From Belnapia sp. F-4-1 (lineage in GTDB: Bacteria; Pseudomonadota; Alphaproteobacteria; Acetobacterales; Acetobacteraceae), in NCBI RefSeq assembly GCF_000802185.1, contig NZ_KN676113.1, positions 62,001-126,000 of the forward strand: a stretch of DNA of 64,000 nt, read 5' to 3'. Position 1 is the stretch's first letter. Each line of letters opens with the position of its first letter. The position numbers and the translations under genes are program-made. This document shows, in pieces, positions 18,909 to 27,645 of the stretch. The notes under the pieces are model-generated. The model saw only the letters and a list, made by a program, of their open reading frames with translations. It had not been told where the DNA came from and searched no databases.

Positions 18909-20408
18909 TCAGGCGAGCCGCCATTCCGCCACGCCATCCGCCGCCAGCACCGCACGGCCCGGCGTGCCGACCAGCGTCCGGTCCCGCCGTAGCAGCAGGG
19001 CGATGGCGGCCTCGTCGCCGGCCGGCACCCTCGCCAACCCGCGCCTGCCGTTCTCCAGCCGGAGGATGACGACGCCCTGCTCCGGCGCGCCCTGGCGGTC
19101 ATGCAGCACGGTAAAGGTCTCGATGCGCGCCGCACCTTCCGCCGCCTCGGCGAAATCCGGCACCGGCCCGCGGCGGCTGTCCGCCTCCGCCTGCACGCTG
19201 TAGTCGGGCGCCAGCCCGCCCGGCGCCGGTCGCCGCGCCAGAACCACCGCATGGTGCTTGGTGACGAACTCGCCCTGCCCGTAGAGCAGCGCCGGCTGGT
19301 CGCCCGCCGCGCGCAGCGCCCGGAGCATCGCCGCCGCCGCATGCGTCATGTAGTTGTTGAGCGGCGCCCCGAAGAAGGTGAGCCCGCCCGTCGTCGTCGG
19401 CACCGCGCCCTGCGGCAGGCCAAGCCGCCGCGCCGCCATCTTCGGCACGCAGGGGAAGCAGGAATACAGCTCGCAGATGCCGAAGCCCTCGCCCGCGATG
19501 CGCGCGCAGGCATCGAGCACGGCATTCTGCGCATGCGCCTCGTGGTAGTGGTCCCGGTTCAGGTAGTCGCGCGGTTCCACCGCCGCCGCCCCGCCCTGGA
19601 TGAAGGCCATCCGCTCCTCCGGCACGCCCGCCGCCTGCGCCCGCGCCAGGCTGGTGAGCAACAGCGCCGCGCCCTGGTTCACCATCGGGTTGGCGACCTG
19701 GAGCTTGGTATAGGGATAGGCGATCGGCCGGTTCGCCGGGCTCGCCGTGCCGACCTCCTTCGCGCCGTACTCGCGCTTCAACCAGGCCGCCGGGTTGCGC
19801 GCCGCGACGCCTGAGAAGGCCGACCACAGTGCCGCAGACTCCGCCTGCCCCTCGGCCGGGCTCTGGCCGAGATAGGCCTCCACCGCATTCTCGTAGAAGG
19901 GATAGACCGTGACGGGGTCGGCGACGCCGAGCCGCACCGCGAGCGGATGCAGGAAGTCCCGCCCCCGCGTCCGCCGCCAGTGGGGGTCGGGCTCGGTCCA
20001 AGGCAGCTCGATCCCGGCCTTCCGCGCCTGCGCCACCGCATGGGTTGCCTCGCCGCCGACCACGGCCGAGACCTCGCTCTCGCCGCGAGCGATGCGCAGT
20101 GCCGCCTCGTGCAGGAAGCGCACCGGGCTCTCGCCGCCCACCGGCCCATAGACCAGCCGCCGCGGCGCCCGGCCGAGCCGCGCCGCCAGCGCCGCCGGCA
20201 GGTCGTGATACGGCCAGGAGACGCTGTTGACGATGTCGAGGCTGTCGAGCGCCTCCAGCAGGGCGGGTGCTCCGGCATCCTCGGCCGCGCGCCGCAGCGC
20301 CTCCGCCATCAGCGCCGCCGGCTCCAGCGCCAGGCGCGGCTCTGCGGGGCGGTCCACCACCTCTCCGGCGCCGATCAGGACCGGGATGCGCGTCTCGTCC
20401 ATGCTCAT
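18909..20408 (-). CDS. Thiolase-like protein (acetyl-CoA acetyltransferase family)
   Basis: A 499-residue member of the SCP-x/thiolase-like family that carries an extra C-terminal OB-like domain (roughly residues 410-499). The thiolase-like core is recognisable in the N-terminal IPVLIGAGEVVDR and SCFPCVPKMAARRLG-like segments. The usual nucleophilic-cysteine region reads GGESPVRFLHEA with no cysteine, so classical thiolysis is doubtful. The start at 20408 overlaps the upstream acyl-CoA synthetase stop by ATGA. Together with the SDR and synthetase it suggests activation and chain-shortening of an organic acid. Confidence 0.82.
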   Translation of the reverse strand: MSMDETRIPVLIGAGEVVDRPAEPRLALEPAALMAEALRRAAEDAGAPALLEALDSLDIVNSVSWPYHDLPAALAARLGRAPRRLVYGPVGGESPVRFLHEAALRIARGESEVSAVVGGEATHAVAQARKAGIELPWTEPDPHWRRTRGRDFLHPLAVRLGVADPVTVYPFYENAVEAYLGQSPAEGQAESAALWSAFSGVAARNPAAWLKREYGAKEVGTASPANRPIAYPYTKLQVANPMVNQGAALLLTSLARAQAAGVPEERMAFIQGGAAAVEPRDYLNRDHYHEAHAQNAVLDACARIAGEGFGICELYSCFPCVPKMAARRLGLPQGAVPTTTGGLTFFGAPLNNYMTHAAAAMLRALRAAGDQPALLYGQGEFVTKHHAVVLARRPAPGGLAPDYSVQAEADSRRGPVPDFAEAAEGAARIETFTVLHDRQGAPEQGVVILRLENGRRGLARVPAGDEAAIALLLRRDRTLVGTPGRAVLAADGVAEWRLA

Positions 20409-22495
20409 TGCTCCCACACCGCCAGCGCATCCAGCGCCTCGGCACCATCCGGCCCCGCCAGCAGCGGGTTCACCTTCAGCGCCGCCAGGCCCGGGCCGAG
20501 CGCCAACGCCGCATCGCCGATCCGGGCGATGGCCTCCGCCGCCGCCTGCCGGTCGATGCCCGCGCTGCCGCGATAGCCTTCCAGCAACGGCGCCCCGCGC
20601 AGCTCGGCGAACATCTCCAGCACATCCTCCGGCGTCACCGGCAGCAGGCGCAGGCTGGTGTCGCGCAGCAGCTCCACCCAGACGCCGCCGAGCCCGACCG
20701 CGATGGCCGGCCCCCAGAGCGGGTCGCGCAACACGCCGACGAAAAGCTCCACCCCGCCCCGCCGCATCGGCGCGACGACGACGCCCTCGATCCGCGCCTC
20801 CGGCCGCGCCGCTCGCGCGCTCGCCAGGATGCGCCCGGCAGCCTCCGCCACCGCATCGCCCTCGAGGCCGAGCGCGACGCCGCCGACATCGCTCTTATGC
20901 GCGATGTCCGGCGAGGCGATCTTCAGCACCACCGGCCCGCCCATCGCCCGCGCCGCCCCGGCCGCCGCCTCGGCATCGGCGGCGAGATGCTGCGGCACCA
21001 CCGACACCCCGCGCCCCGCCAGCCAGGCGAGCGTCGCCCGCTCGCCCTCCGGCCGCGCCGCATCCGGCTCCGGCATCCCAACCTCGGCGAGCCCACGTTC
21101 CTGCCGCGCCGACCAGTCGAGTGCCCGGCCGATGGCGGCTAGCCCCTCCGGCACGCCGCTGCCGAGATAGGCGATGCCCGTCTCCGCCAGCAGCGCCCGC
21201 CCCGCCTCCGTCACCGGCCGCGGCAGCACGCTCAGCATCAACGCGGGCAACCCGGCGGCGCGGAAGCCGGCGCCGATGGCGCGGATGATCTCGCCGCGAT
21301 AGCTCGCCATCTCCTCCGCCGTGTCCGGCAGGTCCATGAAGCAGGCAAGCAGGCCGAGCGAAGGGTCGCGCCCGAGGGGCGCCAGGCTGCGCTCGAACAG
21401 CGCCGGGTCGAGCATCGCCCCGCCGGTGACGTCGAGCGGGTTGTTCGGCGTGCCGAAGGCCGGCATCACCGCCCGCAGGGCCGAGACAGTCTGGGCCGCA
21501 AGGGTGGGAACGGCGACCCCGGCCTCCTCCGCCCGGTCCGCCGCCATCTCGCAGACCCCGCCCGAGATGGAAACCAGCCCTACTCCGCGCCTGCGGACCG
21601 GCCCGCGTTGCGCCAGCAGCCCGGCGGTGAAGACCAGCGCCTCGATCGAGGGCACGCGGATCATGCCGAGCTGCCTGCAGGCTGCCTCGAAGACCCGGTC
21701 GTCACCGACCAGCGAGCCGGTATGCGCCGCTGCCGCCCGCGCCGCCGTCTCGCTGGCGCCGATCTTGATGGCGACGATCGGCTTGCCGGCTGCCAGCGCC
21801 CGCCTTGCCGCCCCGGCCAGCGTCCCGGCCTCATGCACCGTCTCGAGGAAAAGACCGATCACCCGCGTGGCCGGATCGTCCACCAGGAAATCCACCACCC
21901 GCGCGACATTCACATCCGCCTCGTTCCCGGTGGAGATCTGGTAGCTCAGTCCCATCCCCTGCCGGTGCGCGAAGGCGGCGATGAACCCCGCCGTCGCCCC
22001 GCTCTGCGACACGACGCCGATGCTGCCGCCTCGCAGCACGGGCAGCGGCGGCTGCGTCGTCCAGATCGGCACCCGGTCGGCATAGTTGATGAAGCCGAGG
22101 CAGTTGGGCCCGAGCAGCGTCACCCCCTGCGCCCGCGCCTCGGCCAGCAGGGCTTCCTGCCGCGCCGCGCCCTCGGCGCCGACCTCGGCGAAGCCTGAGG
22201 TCAGCATCACCGCATGCCGGATGCCGGCGGCACGCAGGTCGGCGAAGGCCTCCGGGATGGCGGCCTCCGGCACCATCACCAGCGCCGCATCCACCGGCTC
22301 GCCGATTGCCGCGCAACTCGTCGCCGCCGTAAGGCCGTGCACCGTGCCGCCCTTGCGGTTCACCACATGGATGCGGCCGGTGAAGCCGAGACGGGCGAAA
22401 TTGGCATGTGCTGCGCTGGACCAGATGGAGCGGTCGGTCGCGCCCACCAGCGCCACTGACCGCGCACGGAACAACCCCTCCAGCAATGCCGCCAT
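20405..22495 (-). CDS. ADP-forming acyl-CoA synthetase, fused subunits
   Basis: A 696-residue acetate--CoA ligase (ADP-forming) family protein. The order is an N-terminal CoA-binding Rossmann domain (VALVGATD near residue 15), a succinyl-CoA-ligase-like domain with the probable phosphohistidine in AAHTGSLVGDD, and a C-terminal ATP-grasp domain from about residue 480. It joins or splits acyl-CoA with ADP/ATP. It is first in an operon with the thiolase-like and SDR genes. The acyl substrate is not determined by sequence. Confidence 0.87.
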   Translation of the reverse strand: MAALLEGLFRARSVALVGATDRSIWSSAAHANFARLGFTGRIHVVNRKGGTVHGLTAATSCAAIGEPVDAALVMVPEAAIPEAFADLRAAGIRHAVMLTSGFAEVGAEGAARQEALLAEARAQGVTLLGPNCLGFINYADRVPIWTTQPPLPVLRGGSIGVVSQSGATAGFIAAFAHRQGMGLSYQISTGNEADVNVARVVDFLVDDPATRVIGLFLETVHEAGTLAGAARRALAAGKPIVAIKIGASETAARAAAAHTGSLVGDDRVFEAACRQLGMIRVPSIEALVFTAGLLAQRGPVRRRGVGLVSISGGVCEMAADRAEEAGVAVPTLAAQTVSALRAVMPAFGTPNNPLDVTGGAMLDPALFERSLAPLGRDPSLGLLACFMDLPDTAEEMASYRGEIIRAIGAGFRAAGLPALMLSVLPRPVTEAGRALLAETGIAYLGSGVPEGLAAIGRALDWSARQERGLAEVGMPEPDAARPEGERATLAWLAGRGVSVVPQHLAADAEAAAGAARAMGGPVVLKIASPDIAHKSDVGGVALGLEGDAVAEAAGRILASARAARPEARIEGVVVAPMRRGGVELFVGVLRDPLWGPAIAVGLGGVWVELLRDTSLRLLPVTPEDVLEMFAELRGAPLLEGYRGSAGIDRQAAAEAIARIGDAALALGPGLAALKVNPLLAGPDGAEALDALAVWEQ

Positions 22496-22588
22496 GCGCT
22501 TCCACCCCCCGGCTCTTGCCGATCAGGGAAGCGCGCCCCGGCCGCTTTGCCAAGCCGCGCTTTGCGAACACTCCCTCGCCGCCCCCCC

Positions 22589-22618
22589 TTGGACTGGGAT
22601 GCGCACTGGCCCCATACT
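22589..22618 (+). promoter_or_regulatory. Candidate sigma-70 promoter for the ketopantoate reductase operon
   Basis: TTGGAC (22589-22594) and CATACT (22613-22618) are separated by 18 bases, giving a start site about 20 bases before the ATG at 22645. The location, in the divergent gap after the leftward synthetase gene, fits. A GAGGAAA ribosome-binding site follows. Confidence 0.45.
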
Positions 22619-22644
22619 TCCCCGAACAACGAGGAAACGCATCC

Positions 22645-23709
22645 ATGGGCAACCGCATCGCCATCATCGGCGCCGGCGCGGTCGGCGGCTATGCCGGCGC
22701 GCATATGGCGCAGGCCGGCGAGGACGTGACCTTCGTCGACATGTGGCCGGAGAATATCGAGGCGATGCGGCGGGATGGCCTGCGCATCTCCCACCTGCGC
22801 GACGTGCCGGAATTCACCGTTCCCGTCCGCGCCATTCACCTGACCGAATTGCAGCATGTGTCGAAGGAACGCCCCTTCGACATCGCCTTCATCTGCGTCA
22901 AGTCCTACGACACCGCCTGGGCGACGCTGATGGTGCGGCAGTACCTGGCGCCCAATGGCTTCTGTGTTTCCTTGCAGAACTGCATGAACGAGGAGACCAT
23001 CGCCGGCATCGTCGGCTGGGGCCGCACCCTCGGCGCCATCGCCAGCTCGATCACCGTCGATCTCTGCGAGCCCGGCCATGTCCGCCGCGCCGCCGGCAAG
23101 TCGGGCACGTCCCACACCGTCTTCCGCGTCGGCGAGGTGCATGGCCGCATCACCGAGCGGGCGCAGGAGATCGGCCGCCTCACTGCCCTTTCCGACAGCA
23201 CCCAGGTGACGAGCAACCTTTGGGGCGAGCGTTGGTCGAAGCTCGTCACCAACGCGATGGCGAACGGCCTTTCCGCCTGCACCGGCCTCGTTTCCCGCGA
23301 GATCCTGCTCGACGACACGCTGCGCCAGTTCACCGCCCGCCTCGGCTCGGAGGCGATCCGCACCGGCCAGGCGCTCGGCTACAGCCTGGAGGAAATCCAC
23401 CACATCGATCCGGAGGTGATCGCCCGCGCCGGCGAGGGCGACCCGGAGGCCCGCCGCCTCTACGACGACCACCGCCTCGCCGAGGCCGGCAAGCCCGGCG
23501 GCGGCGCGCACCGCCCGTCGATGGGCCAGGACATGGTGAAGGGCCGCCGCACCGAGATCGAATTCCTCAACGGCTTCATCGTCGACCGCGCCAAGGAGAT
23601 CGGCCTCGCCACCCCGGCCAATGCGGCGCTGACCGACATCGTCAAGCGCGTCGAACGCGGCGAGCTGCAGCCCGACCCGCAGCACATCCTCGGCCTCCGG
23701 CTGAACTAG
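22645..23709 (+). CDS. 2-dehydropantoate 2-reductase family protein
   Basis: A 354-residue NADP-dependent reductase of the ApbA/PanE family. The N-terminal cofactor motif is IAIIGAGAVGGYAGAHMAQ. The C-terminal domain contains the catalytic lysine in WSKLVTNAMANG and the conserved RTEIEFLNGFIV. PanE reduces ketopantoate to pantoate, but many paralogues act on other 2-oxo acids. Its length is above E. coli PanE and it is paired with a Bug-type binding protein ten bases downstream, so a catabolic role is possible. Confidence 0.88.
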   Translation: MGNRIAIIGAGAVGGYAGAHMAQAGEDVTFVDMWPENIEAMRRDGLRISHLRDVPEFTVPVRAIHLTELQHVSKERPFDIAFICVKSYDTAWATLMVRQYLAPNGFCVSLQNCMNEETIAGIVGWGRTLGAIASSITVDLCEPGHVRRAAGKSGTSHTVFRVGEVHGRITERAQEIGRLTALSDSTQVTSNLWGERWSKLVTNAMANGLSACTGLVSREILLDDTLRQFTARLGSEAIRTGQALGYSLEEIHHIDPEVIARAGEGDPEARRLYDDHRLAEAGKPGGGAHRPSMGQDMVKGRRTEIEFLNGFIVDRAKEIGLATPANAALTDIVKRVERGELQPDPQHILGLRLN

Positions 23710-23719
23710 GGAGGGTTCC

Positions 23720-24682
23720 ATGACGACCACCCTCCGCCTACTCATCCTGCCGCTGCTGCTGATCGGCACCGCGGTCGCCCAGCCCTTCCCCAGCCGTCCC
23801 GTCACCCTGATCGCCGCCGGTGCCGCGGGCGGACCGACCGACACCATCACCCGCATCCTCGCCGACGCCCTGGGGCGCGCGCTGCTGCAGCCCGTCGTGG
23901 TCGAATCGATCGGCGGCTCGCTGGTCGGCCCGCAGCGCGCCGCCCAGGCGCGGCCGGATGGCTACACGCTGCTGGTCAACAACATCGGCTTCGCCGCCAG
24001 CGCGACCCTCTACCGCAAGCTGCCTTACGACGTGTTGGAGAGCTTCGCCCCGCTCGGCCTCGTCTCCGACGCGGCGATGACCTTCGTCGCCCGCCCCGGC
24101 TTTCCCGCCACCGACCTCCGCACCTATGTCGCCGCGCTGCGCGAGGGCGGCGACCGGCTGAACCTCGCCCATGCCGGGCTCGGTTCCGCCTCGCATCTCT
24201 GCGGCGTGCTGCTGCAGCAGGCGGCCGGCGCCCGGGCGACGACGGTGGCCTTCCGCGGCACCGGCCCGGCCATGGCCGAGCTGATGGCGGGCCGGCTCGA
24301 CCTGCTCTGCGACCAGGCGACCAATACGGTGCCCTACATCAAGGACAACCGCATCGCCTCCTACGCCGTCTCCAGCGCGGAGCGCCTCGCCGAGCTGCCG
24401 GGGCTGCCGACCACCGCCGAGGCCGGCTTCGCTGGCCTCGTCATGACCACCTGGCACGCCATGTACGCCCCCGCCGGTACGCCGGAGGATGTGCAGGCGA
24501 CCCTCTCCACCGCCCTGCGCGCGGCGATGAAGGACGAGGCCCTCCGCCGCCGCTTCGCCGAACTGGCGACTGAGCCGGCCACGGAGGAGCGCGCCTCCAT
24601 CGCCTTCCACCGCCGCTTCTTGGCGGAGGAAGTCGCCCGCTGGCGGCCCATCATCCAGGCCGCCGGCGCCTTCGCCGACTGA
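23720..24682 (+). CDS. Bug-family (TctC) substrate-binding protein
   Basis: Periplasmic tripartite tricarboxylate-type binding protein of 320 residues. A Sec signal peptide (about residues 1-20, ending at AVAQ) is followed by FPSRPVTLIAAGAAGGPTD, the typical start of mature Bug proteins. No TctA/TctB membrane partner is adjacent, which is common for Bug proteins; the ligand could be a carboxylate. It lies ten bases after the reductase gene and is probably cotranscribed with it. Confidence 0.9.
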   Translation: MTTTLRLLILPLLLIGTAVAQPFPSRPVTLIAAGAAGGPTDTITRILADALGRALLQPVVVESIGGSLVGPQRAAQARPDGYTLLVNNIGFAASATLYRKLPYDVLESFAPLGLVSDAAMTFVARPGFPATDLRTYVAALREGGDRLNLAHAGLGSASHLCGVLLQQAAGARATTVAFRGTGPAMAELMAGRLDLLCDQATNTVPYIKDNRIASYAVSSAERLAELPGLPTTAEAGFAGLVMTTWHAMYAPAGTPEDVQATLSTALRAAMKDEALRRRFAELATEPATEERASIAFHRRFLAEEVARWRPIIQAAGAFAD

Positions 24683-24711
24683 TCTTGCCGCCGCCCGGGT
24701 CGGGCGCCCAT

Positions 24712-25548
24712 ATGCCGGGGATGGACCTCGACTTCACCGATGCCGAGCTGCATCGCTATTCCCGCCACATCCTGCTCCAGGATGTGGGCGCCACCGGCCA
24801 GGCGAAGCTGCGCGCGGCACGGGTTCTGGTGGTCGGTGCCGGCGGCCTCGGCGCCCCCCTTGCCCTCTATTTGGCCGCGGCGGGCGTCGGCACCATCGGC
24901 CTCGTCGACCATGACGCGCTGGAGCTCTCCAACCTCCAGCGCCAGGTGATCCACAGCACCGCCCGTCTCGGCCGCAACAAGGCCGAGAGCGCCGCTGAGA
25001 CCCTGGCCGGCCTCAACCCGGAGGTCCGGGTCGAAACCCACCCCATTCGCCTCGATGCGGACTCCGCCACGGCGCTGATTCCTCGCTACGACCTGATCTG
25101 CGACGGCACCGATAATTTCGCCACCCGCTTCCTGCTCGGCGATGCCTGCCACCTGCTCGGCCGGCCGCTGGTTTCGGCCGCGGTGCTGCGCTTCGAGGGG
25201 CAGCTCTCGACCTTCAAGTCGCATCTCGGCGCCCCGCATCCCTGCCATCGCTGCCTCCACCCGGAGCCGCCGCCGGAGGGCCTGGTGCCCTCCTGCTCTG
25301 AGGCCGGCGTGCTCGGCGCCGTCACCGGCGTCATGGGCACCTTGCAAGCGACGGAGGTGCTGAAGGAGATCCTCGGCATCGGCGAGGGCATGTCCGGCCG
25401 CCTCCTGCTCTGGGACGCGCTCGACACCCGTTTCCGCACCATTCGCCTCCGCCGCGACCCTGGCTGCGCCCTTTGCGGCGAGGCTGTGACCATCCGCGAC
25501 CTCTCGGCCCATGCGGCGCCCGCCCCCCTCGCCTGCTCGGCCGCCTGA
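24712..25548 (+). CDS. ThiF/MoeB/HesA-type adenylyltransferase
   Basis: An E1-like enzyme of 278 residues that adenylates the C-terminus of a ubiquitin-like sulfur carrier (MoaD or ThiS). The nucleotide motif GAGGLGAPLALYLAAAG, the adenylation motif NLQRQVIHS, the zinc cysteine pairs CHRC and CALC, and the conserved cysteine in PSCSEAGVLG are all visible. No carrier protein gene is adjacent. The ATG at 24712 was preferred; 24721 is also possible. The next gene, a DsrE protein, follows its stop directly, which supports a sulfur-transfer role. Confidence 0.9.
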   Translation: MPGMDLDFTDAELHRYSRHILLQDVGATGQAKLRAARVLVVGAGGLGAPLALYLAAAGVGTIGLVDHDALELSNLQRQVIHSTARLGRNKAESAAETLAGLNPEVRVETHPIRLDADSATALIPRYDLICDGTDNFATRFLLGDACHLLGRPLVSAAVLRFEGQLSTFKSHLGAPHPCHRCLHPEPPPEGLVPSCSEAGVLGAVTGVMGTLQATEVLKEILGIGEGMSGRLLLWDALDTRFRTIRLRRDPGCALCGEAVTIRDLSAHAAPAPLACSAA

Positions 25549-25923
25549 ATGCCGAAGCCCCTCGGCATCCTGCTGATCTCCCCCGGGCATGAGCGCGCCC
25601 ATTACGCCTTGGTGCTGGCCACCGGCGCCGCGGCGCTGGGGCGCGAGGTGACGCTTTTCGCCACCAATGCCGGCTGCCGCCTGCTGCTGGCCGAGTCTCC
25701 CCTGCTCGCCGACCCGCGCGAGGCGGCAGTCTCTGCCCGCGGCGTCGCCGGCATCGCCCCGTTGCTGGAAGCGGCCGAGGAGCTCGGCCTTCGTTTCCTT
25801 GCCTGCGAGGCCGGGCTCCGCACAGAGGGGCTGGAGGCCGCGCCCCTCCGCCCTTCCGTCACCGTGGCGGGCATCGCCAGCTTCCTTGCCGCCATCGGCG
25901 ATGGGCAGATGGCCACGCTGTAG
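25549..25923 (+). CDS. DsrE-family protein
   Basis: A 124-residue cytoplasmic protein with the DsrE/DsrF-like fold signature GILLISPGHERAHYALVLATGAAALGRE shortened here to its core idea: a nucleotide-like loop followed by an Ala-rich helix. The family includes sulfur-relay proteins and small-molecule sensors. The start codon follows the E1-like gene stop without a gap. A single cysteine (in FLACEAG) could serve in sulfur transfer, but the function is not established. Confidence 0.75.
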   Translation: MPKPLGILLISPGHERAHYALVLATGAAALGREVTLFATNAGCRLLLAESPLLADPREAAVSARGVAGIAPLLEAAEELGLRFLACEAGLRTEGLEAAPLRPSVTVAGIASFLAAIGDGQMATL

Positions 25924-25963
25924 CTTGACCTCGGGGGGGGCGGCTTGGCATCCCCTCCTTGTG

Positions 25964-26914
25964 ATGCACCCCCGCCCCATCCTCCTGCTCTGCCTGGCCC
26001 TCGCTGCGCCAGCCGCCCATGCACAGAGCAGCCTCGGCCAGCAGGGCAGCCTGCCGCCGCCCCGCGCCGCCGCGCCTGCTCCAGCCCCGGCTCCCGCCCA
26101 GGCTCCCACAGCCCAGGCGCCGCAGCCGCCGGCCCCCGCGCGGCCCGCTCCGGCGAAGCCACCGCAGGCCCCGTCGGCGCCCCGCACCGCAGCGCCCGCG
26201 CGCCCGGCTCAGACGGCGCCTGGCCAGGCGGCACCGACCCAGGCTGCACCGGCCCAGGCTGCACCGGCCCGCCCACCCGCCGCCCAGGCCACGCCGACCG
26301 TCCAGCCCCGCCCCGGCACCACCGCCACCCGCCCGGCGACGCCGCCCGGCCAGGCCCAGCAGCAACAGCGCCGCCGTGCTGCCCCAGCCGCCGCAGCCGC
26401 CGGTGCCGCGGCCGGCGCGGCAGCGGTCGCCATCGCGCCCCCCGCTCCGGCAGCACCCCCGCCGCCGCCGGCCCCGACCGTCGGCGCCGACACCGGCCGC
26501 CCACTGCCCCGCTTTGCCGCCCTCGGCTCCAACCAGGTCAATCTCCGCATCGGCCCGGACCTGCGCTTCCGCATCGACTGGACCTATCAGCGGAAGGACC
26601 TGCCGGTGCAGATCATCGAGGAGCACCAGGTCTGGCGCCGCATCCGCGACCCGGAGGGCACCGAGGGCTGGGTGCAGCGCCCCCTGCTGACCTCCCGCCG
26701 CACCTTCATCGTCCAGGGCGAGGAGCGGACGCTGCGCCGCCGCCCCGACGAGCAGGCCGAGGCCGTCGCCCATCTCCGCCCCGGCGTCATCGGCAGCCTC
26801 CGCCGCTGCGAGGCCGGCAGCGCCTGGTGCGAGGCCCGGATCGGCGACTACAGCGGTTGGATCAGGCGCCGCGACATCTGGGGGGTGATGCCGGACGAGG
26901 TCATCGGCGACTGA
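25964..26914 (+). CDS. Secreted SH3-domain protein with long Pro/Ala linker
   Basis: A 316-residue exported protein. A signal peptide covers about residues 1-21 (ending AHAQ). Residues 25-175 are low-complexity Pro/Ala/Gln/Arg. The C-terminal part (about 185-316) is an SH3-like module of the DUF1058 type: ALGSNQVNLRIGPDLRFRID, EGWVQRPLL and GWIRRRDIWGV. It probably binds peptidoglycan or envelope components in the periplasm. The linker would let it span the periplasm. The start was chosen at the ATG with the signal peptide; the frame extends further upstream without coding character. Confidence 0.85.
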   Translation: MHPRPILLLCLALAAPAAHAQSSLGQQGSLPPPRAAAPAPAPAPAQAPTAQAPQPPAPARPAPAKPPQAPSAPRTAAPARPAQTAPGQAAPTQAAPAQAAPARPPAAQATPTVQPRPGTTATRPATPPGQAQQQQRRRAAPAAAAAGAAAGAAAVAIAPPAPAAPPPPPAPTVGADTGRPLPRFAALGSNQVNLRIGPDLRFRIDWTYQRKDLPVQIIEEHQVWRRIRDPEGTEGWVQRPLLTSRRTFIVQGEERTLRRRPDEQAEAVAHLRPGVIGSLRRCEAGSAWCEARIGDYSGWIRRRDIWGVMPDEVIGD

Positions 26915-27049
26915 GAAGGCCGGGCGGCCGTCCCAAATCCGCATCCGCTTCGGCTGCGCTTGCGGAACCGCCCCGGCCCGTGGTCCGGACGGGCAAAATA
27001 ACCCTTCCAGGTGTTTCCACCCGCCCGGGGTTTGCTCTAGCCTCTCCGC

Positions 27050-27340
27050 ATGAGCGACGCCCCCGCACCTGCCATCCACGACCTCGGCGGCGCCAGCCGC
27101 TACCGCTGTTCCCCGGTCGAGCGTGACGAGGCCCCGCCCGACGACTTCGGCAAGCGGGTGGATGCCATCCGCCAGATCCTCGCCCAGAAGGGCTTCATGA
27201 CCGTCGACGAGTTGCGGCGCGGCATCGAGAGCATCCCCGAGGCCGAGTATTTCGCCCTGTCCTATTACGAGCGCTGGCTGACCTCGATCAGCAAGCTCAT
27301 GGTCGAGAAGGGCGTCATCCCGCCGGAGGAGCTGCGGTGA
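27050..27340 (+). CDS. Nitrile hydratase beta-subunit N-terminal half (separate protein)
   Basis: A 96-residue protein equal to only the first half of nitrile hydratase beta. The typical start IHDLGGASRY, the helical core DELRRGIESIPEAEYFALSY and YERWLTSISKLMVEKGVI are visible. The first arginine of DELRRGIE aligns by eye with the active-site beta-Arg52 of cobalt nitrile hydratase. In thiocyanate hydrolase (ScnB) this half is also a separate subunit. It is first of three overlapping genes; the next starts at GTG inside its stop. Confidence 0.85.
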   Translation: MSDAPAPAIHDLGGASRYRCSPVERDEAPPDDFGKRVDAIRQILAQKGFMTVDELRRGIESIPEAEYFALSYYERWLTSISKLMVEKGVIPPEELR

Positions 27341-27645
27341 CCGCCGCCTTCGCCCCCGGCACCCGCATCCGGGTCAGGGACGACTGGCCCGAGCGCCGCG
27401 GCCCCTGCCACATCCGCACGCCGCACTACCTGCGCGGCCGCGAGGGCGTGGTCCAGGCCGTGCTCGGCGAGTTCCCCAACCCCGAGGACCTCGCCTTCGC
27501 CCGCCCGGCGCCGCGCCGCCCGCTCTACCACGTGCTTTTCGAGCAACCGCCGATCTGGGCCGAGGGCGAAGCCGGCGACAGCCTCCTGGTCGAGATCTTC
27601 GAGCATTGGCTCGAGCCCGCAACCCCATCGCAGGAGGCCGCATGA
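27337..27645 (+). CDS. Nitrile hydratase beta-subunit C-terminal half (SH3-like)
   Basis: A 102-residue protein equal to the C-terminal SH3-like half of nitrile hydratase beta. It has FAPGTRIRVRDDWPERRGPC, the HIRTPHYLRGREGVV motif holding the second conserved arginine, and YHVLFE followed by the Trp-ending tail. The GTG start at 27337 overlaps the previous stop and has a GGAGGA site. This matches the separate ScnA subunit of thiocyanate hydrolase. The alpha-type gene follows with ATGA overlap. Confidence 0.85.
   Translation: MTAAFAPGTRIRVRDDWPERRGPCHIRTPHYLRGREGVVQAVLGEFPNPEDLAFARPAPRRPLYHVLFEQPPIWAEGEAGDSLLVEIFEHWLEPATPSQEAA

Noticed and set aside
16674-18992. Very long open frame on the plus strand, antisense to the symporter and SDR genes
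   Set aside because: Its product is Arg/His/Asp-rich with no domain, and the minus-strand genes have clear motifs; GC-rich DNA routinely gives such antisense frames.
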